This document shows, piece after piece, positions 62,663 to 64,000 of a DNA stretch of 64,000 nt. A program made the position numbers and the translations under genes. Position 1 is the stretch's first letter. Each line of letters opens with the position of its first letter. This stretch comes from Salegentibacter maritimus. GTDB taxonomy: Bacteria > Bacteroidota > Bacteroidia > Flavobacteriales > Flavobacteriaceae. The DNA lies in assembly GCF_016236915.1 (NCBI RefSeq), contig NZ_JAEHOK010000003.1, forward strand, positions 144,882 through 208,881, in the 5' to 3' direction. The notes beneath the pieces are model-generated. The model had not been told where the DNA came from. It made no database searches and saw only the letters and a list, made by a program, of their open reading frames with translations.

Positions 62663-64000
62663 GGGTCTGTAAATTAAACTCTGTCTGATGTTTCAATTCC
62701 TCTGGGGCTAGCCCCAGAGGAATTGGCGTTTATGTCCAGCGGTATCCGGTCTCCAAATTTAATATAAAATTGCTGAATCGTAAGGCTCCAATTATGCAAA
62801 GGAGCGGTCCATTTCTTCTCAATGTTTCGTGTGGCCAGGTAGACTAGCTTTAGCAGCGACATATCAGTGGTGAAAGCACCCTTGGTTTTGGTAACTTTCC
62901 GGATTTGCCGATGGAAGCCCTCTACGGCATTAGTGGTGTAAATAATCTTCCTAATGGGTTCTGTATACTCAAAATACTGGGATAGCTGTTCCCAGTTACG
63001 CTGCCAACTTTCAATAACTACAGGATATTTATTACCCCATTTCCCTTCCAGGTTCAATAGCTCATCTTCGGCTACATCTTTAGTGACAGCCCTATAGACC
63101 TTTTTCAGGTCTTTCATAAACTCTTTTTGATCTTTAGAGGCAATATACTTCAATGAATTACGGATTTGGTGTACAATACAAAGCTGAACCTGAGCCTTTG
63201 GATAAACGCTTAAGATGGCTTGTGTAAAGCCTTTGAGATTATCTGTACAGGCTATTAAGATATCCTGTAATCCACGGTTATGAAGGTCGGTTAAAACCTG
63301 TAGCCAGAAATTAGCACCTTCGCTCTCAGAGATATACATCCCCAGGATTTCCTTTTTCCCTTCTTTGGTAATACCCAGGATGTTATAAAGTGCTTTGTGG
63401 GCAATCTTTCCATCCACTTTAACTTTATAATGCATGGCATCAAGCCAAACAATACAGTAAAGGGGTTCTAAAGGACGACTTTGCCAGGCTTTGATATCAG
63501 GAATGATCTGATCGGTGATCTGGCTTAAAACCGTATGGGAAATATCGGTATCGTACATTTCTTTGATATGACCCGAGATGTCACGGTAGCTCATTCCAAG
63601 TCCATAAAGACCGATAATTTTTTCTGAAAGATTATCAGCCAGAATCGTCTGTCGCTTTTTAACCAGTTCCGGTTGGAAGCTACTTTGACGGTCTTCAGGG
63701 GTTTCAATGTCAAAAGAGCCAAAGCCACTTTTAAGCTTTTTCTTTCCCTTGCCATTGCGTTTATTCCCTTTGGAGCGTTCATCACTACTTAGATGAGAGT
63801 CCATCTCTGCCTGAAGGGCCTTCTCAATAACGTTCTTGAGCATCGGTGCAAAAGCACCGTCTGCACCAAAAAGGCTTTTGCCTGACATGAACTGGTCAAG
63901 CACCTTTTTCTCGAATTCTTGTTGTTCTTTTGTTGCCATAATTCTGTATGAATGAAATTAATAAATAATTCAATTCAGACAGAGTTTATTTTACACTCTC
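62663..64000 (-). mobile_element. IS256-family insertion sequence, cut by the right edge or ending there
   Basis: About 1.34 kb, right for the family. Imperfect terminal inverted repeats of about 25 bp: left end near 62663 (TGTAAATTAAACTCTGTCTG inside) and right end at 63976-64000 (the complement, CAGACAGAGTTTATTTTACA). One transposase fills the element. Target duplication cannot be checked because the window ends at the right inverted repeat. Confidence 0.85.
62674..63939 (-). CDS. IS256-family (mutator-type) transposase
   Basis: 421 residues, full length for the family. The N-terminal MSGKSLFGADGAFAPML and LSSDERSKGNKRNGKG segments are followed by the DDE catalytic core: VWLDAMHYKVKVDG (first Asp), ACTDNLKGF (second Asp) and TNAVEGFHRQIRK (Glu). 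No frameshift seen. The stop codon lies in the left inverted repeat. It sits at the outer edge of the sugar locus and may be a recent arrival. Confidence 0.95.
   Translation of the reverse strand: MATKEQQEFEKKVLDQFMSGKSLFGADGAFAPMLKNVIEKALQAEMDSHLSSDERSKGNKRNGKGKKKLKSGFGSFDIETPEDRQSSFQPELVKKRQTILADNLSEKIIGLYGLGMSYRDISGHIKEMYDTDISHTVLSQITDQIIPDIKAWQSRPLEPLYCIVWLDAMHYKVKVDGKIAHKALYNILGITKEGKKEILGMYISESEGANFWLQVLTDLHNRGLQDILIACTDNLKGFTQAILSVYPKAQVQLCIVHQIRNSLKYIASKDQKEFMKDLKKVYRAVTKDVAEDELLNLEGKWGNKYPVVIESWQRNWEQLSQYFEYTEPIRKIIYTTNAVEGFHRQIRKVTKTKGAFTTDMSLLKLVYLATRNIEKKWTAPLHNWSLTIQQFYIKFGDRIPLDINANSSGASPRGIETSDRV

Noticed and set aside
1..64000. CRISPR arrays, rRNA genes, a replication origin, riboswitches.
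   Set aside because: I saw no regular direct repeats with spacers, no rRNA sequence, no DnaA-box cluster and no recognisable riboswitch in the window.

Overview
The window looks like the chromosome of a marine or saline flavobacterium (Bacteroidota, Flavobacteriaceae; the gene set is reminiscent of the Gramella / Salegentibacter / Zunongwangia group, but the genus is inference). Reasons: AT-rich DNA, Bacteroidota-type -7 promoter boxes close to TAnnTTTG, a SusC/SusD pair, many short lipoprotein signal peptides, clade II (Sec-exported) nitrous oxide reductase, and a FecI/FecR pair.

Layout. 1-1.7 kb: FecR (cut by the window edge) and its ECF sigma factor, both on the minus strand. 2.1-2.6 kb: a tRNA-Leu(UAG) whose 3' end and terminator are tandemly copied. 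2.7-8.6 kb: housekeeping and envelope genes (M20 dipeptidase, universal stress protein, outer-membrane barrel, lipoproteins, aspartyl protease). 8.8-12.7 kb: three minus-strand genes (DUF4062 protein, AAA ATPase with a TOPRIM-like end, DUF3825 protein). Each is followed by its own imperfect-palindromic repeat of about 120-130 bp, in an integron-like cassette layout. 13.2-14.6 kb: exonuclease/GIY-YIG fusion. 14.7-24.8 kb: a nitric/nitrous oxide island with the Ric/ScdA iron-sulfur repair protein, a polytopic membrane protein (possibly frameshifted), a cysteine-free Crp/Fnr regulator, and a minus-strand nos operon (cytochrome c, fasciclin lipoprotein, nosZ, a membrane protein, nosL, nosD, nosF, nosY). 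25-26 kb: a porin.

26.7-62 kb: a large polysaccharide utilization locus for a sulfated, uronic-acid-containing glycan. Part 1 (26.7-36.0 kb) has three sulfatases, an endonuclease/exonuclease/phosphatase-fold hydrolase, a GH20 hexosaminidase and a GH31 enzyme. Part 2 (36.5-47.0 kb) is one operon: GH88, sulfatase, DUF4861, kduI, kduD, kdgK, KDPG aldolase and a three-part TRAP transporter. A divergent LacI regulator (47.6 kb) follows. Part 3 (48.7-61.9 kb) is GH88, SusC, SusD and a block of DUF2264 / heparinase II-III / heparinase II-III / DUF2264. The inferred flow is: SusCD imports oligosaccharides, lyases and lipoprotein GH88 enzymes release the unsaturated uronate in the periplasm, the TRAP system imports it, and KduI-KduD-KdgK-aldolase turn it into pyruvate and glyceraldehyde 3-phosphate. 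The mix of GH20, GH88, heparinase-fold lyases and sulfatases suggests a glycosaminoglycan-like substrate; the exact glycan cannot be read from the sequence. 62.7-64 kb: an IS256-family element ends the window.

Two regulatory codes are visible. TTATGA-N6-TCATAA-like sites precede ric, the crp/fnr gene and the nos operon, each 33 bp (centre to centre, my count) upstream of a -7-like box. ACAATCGATTGT palindromes precede lacI, both GH88 genes and susC.
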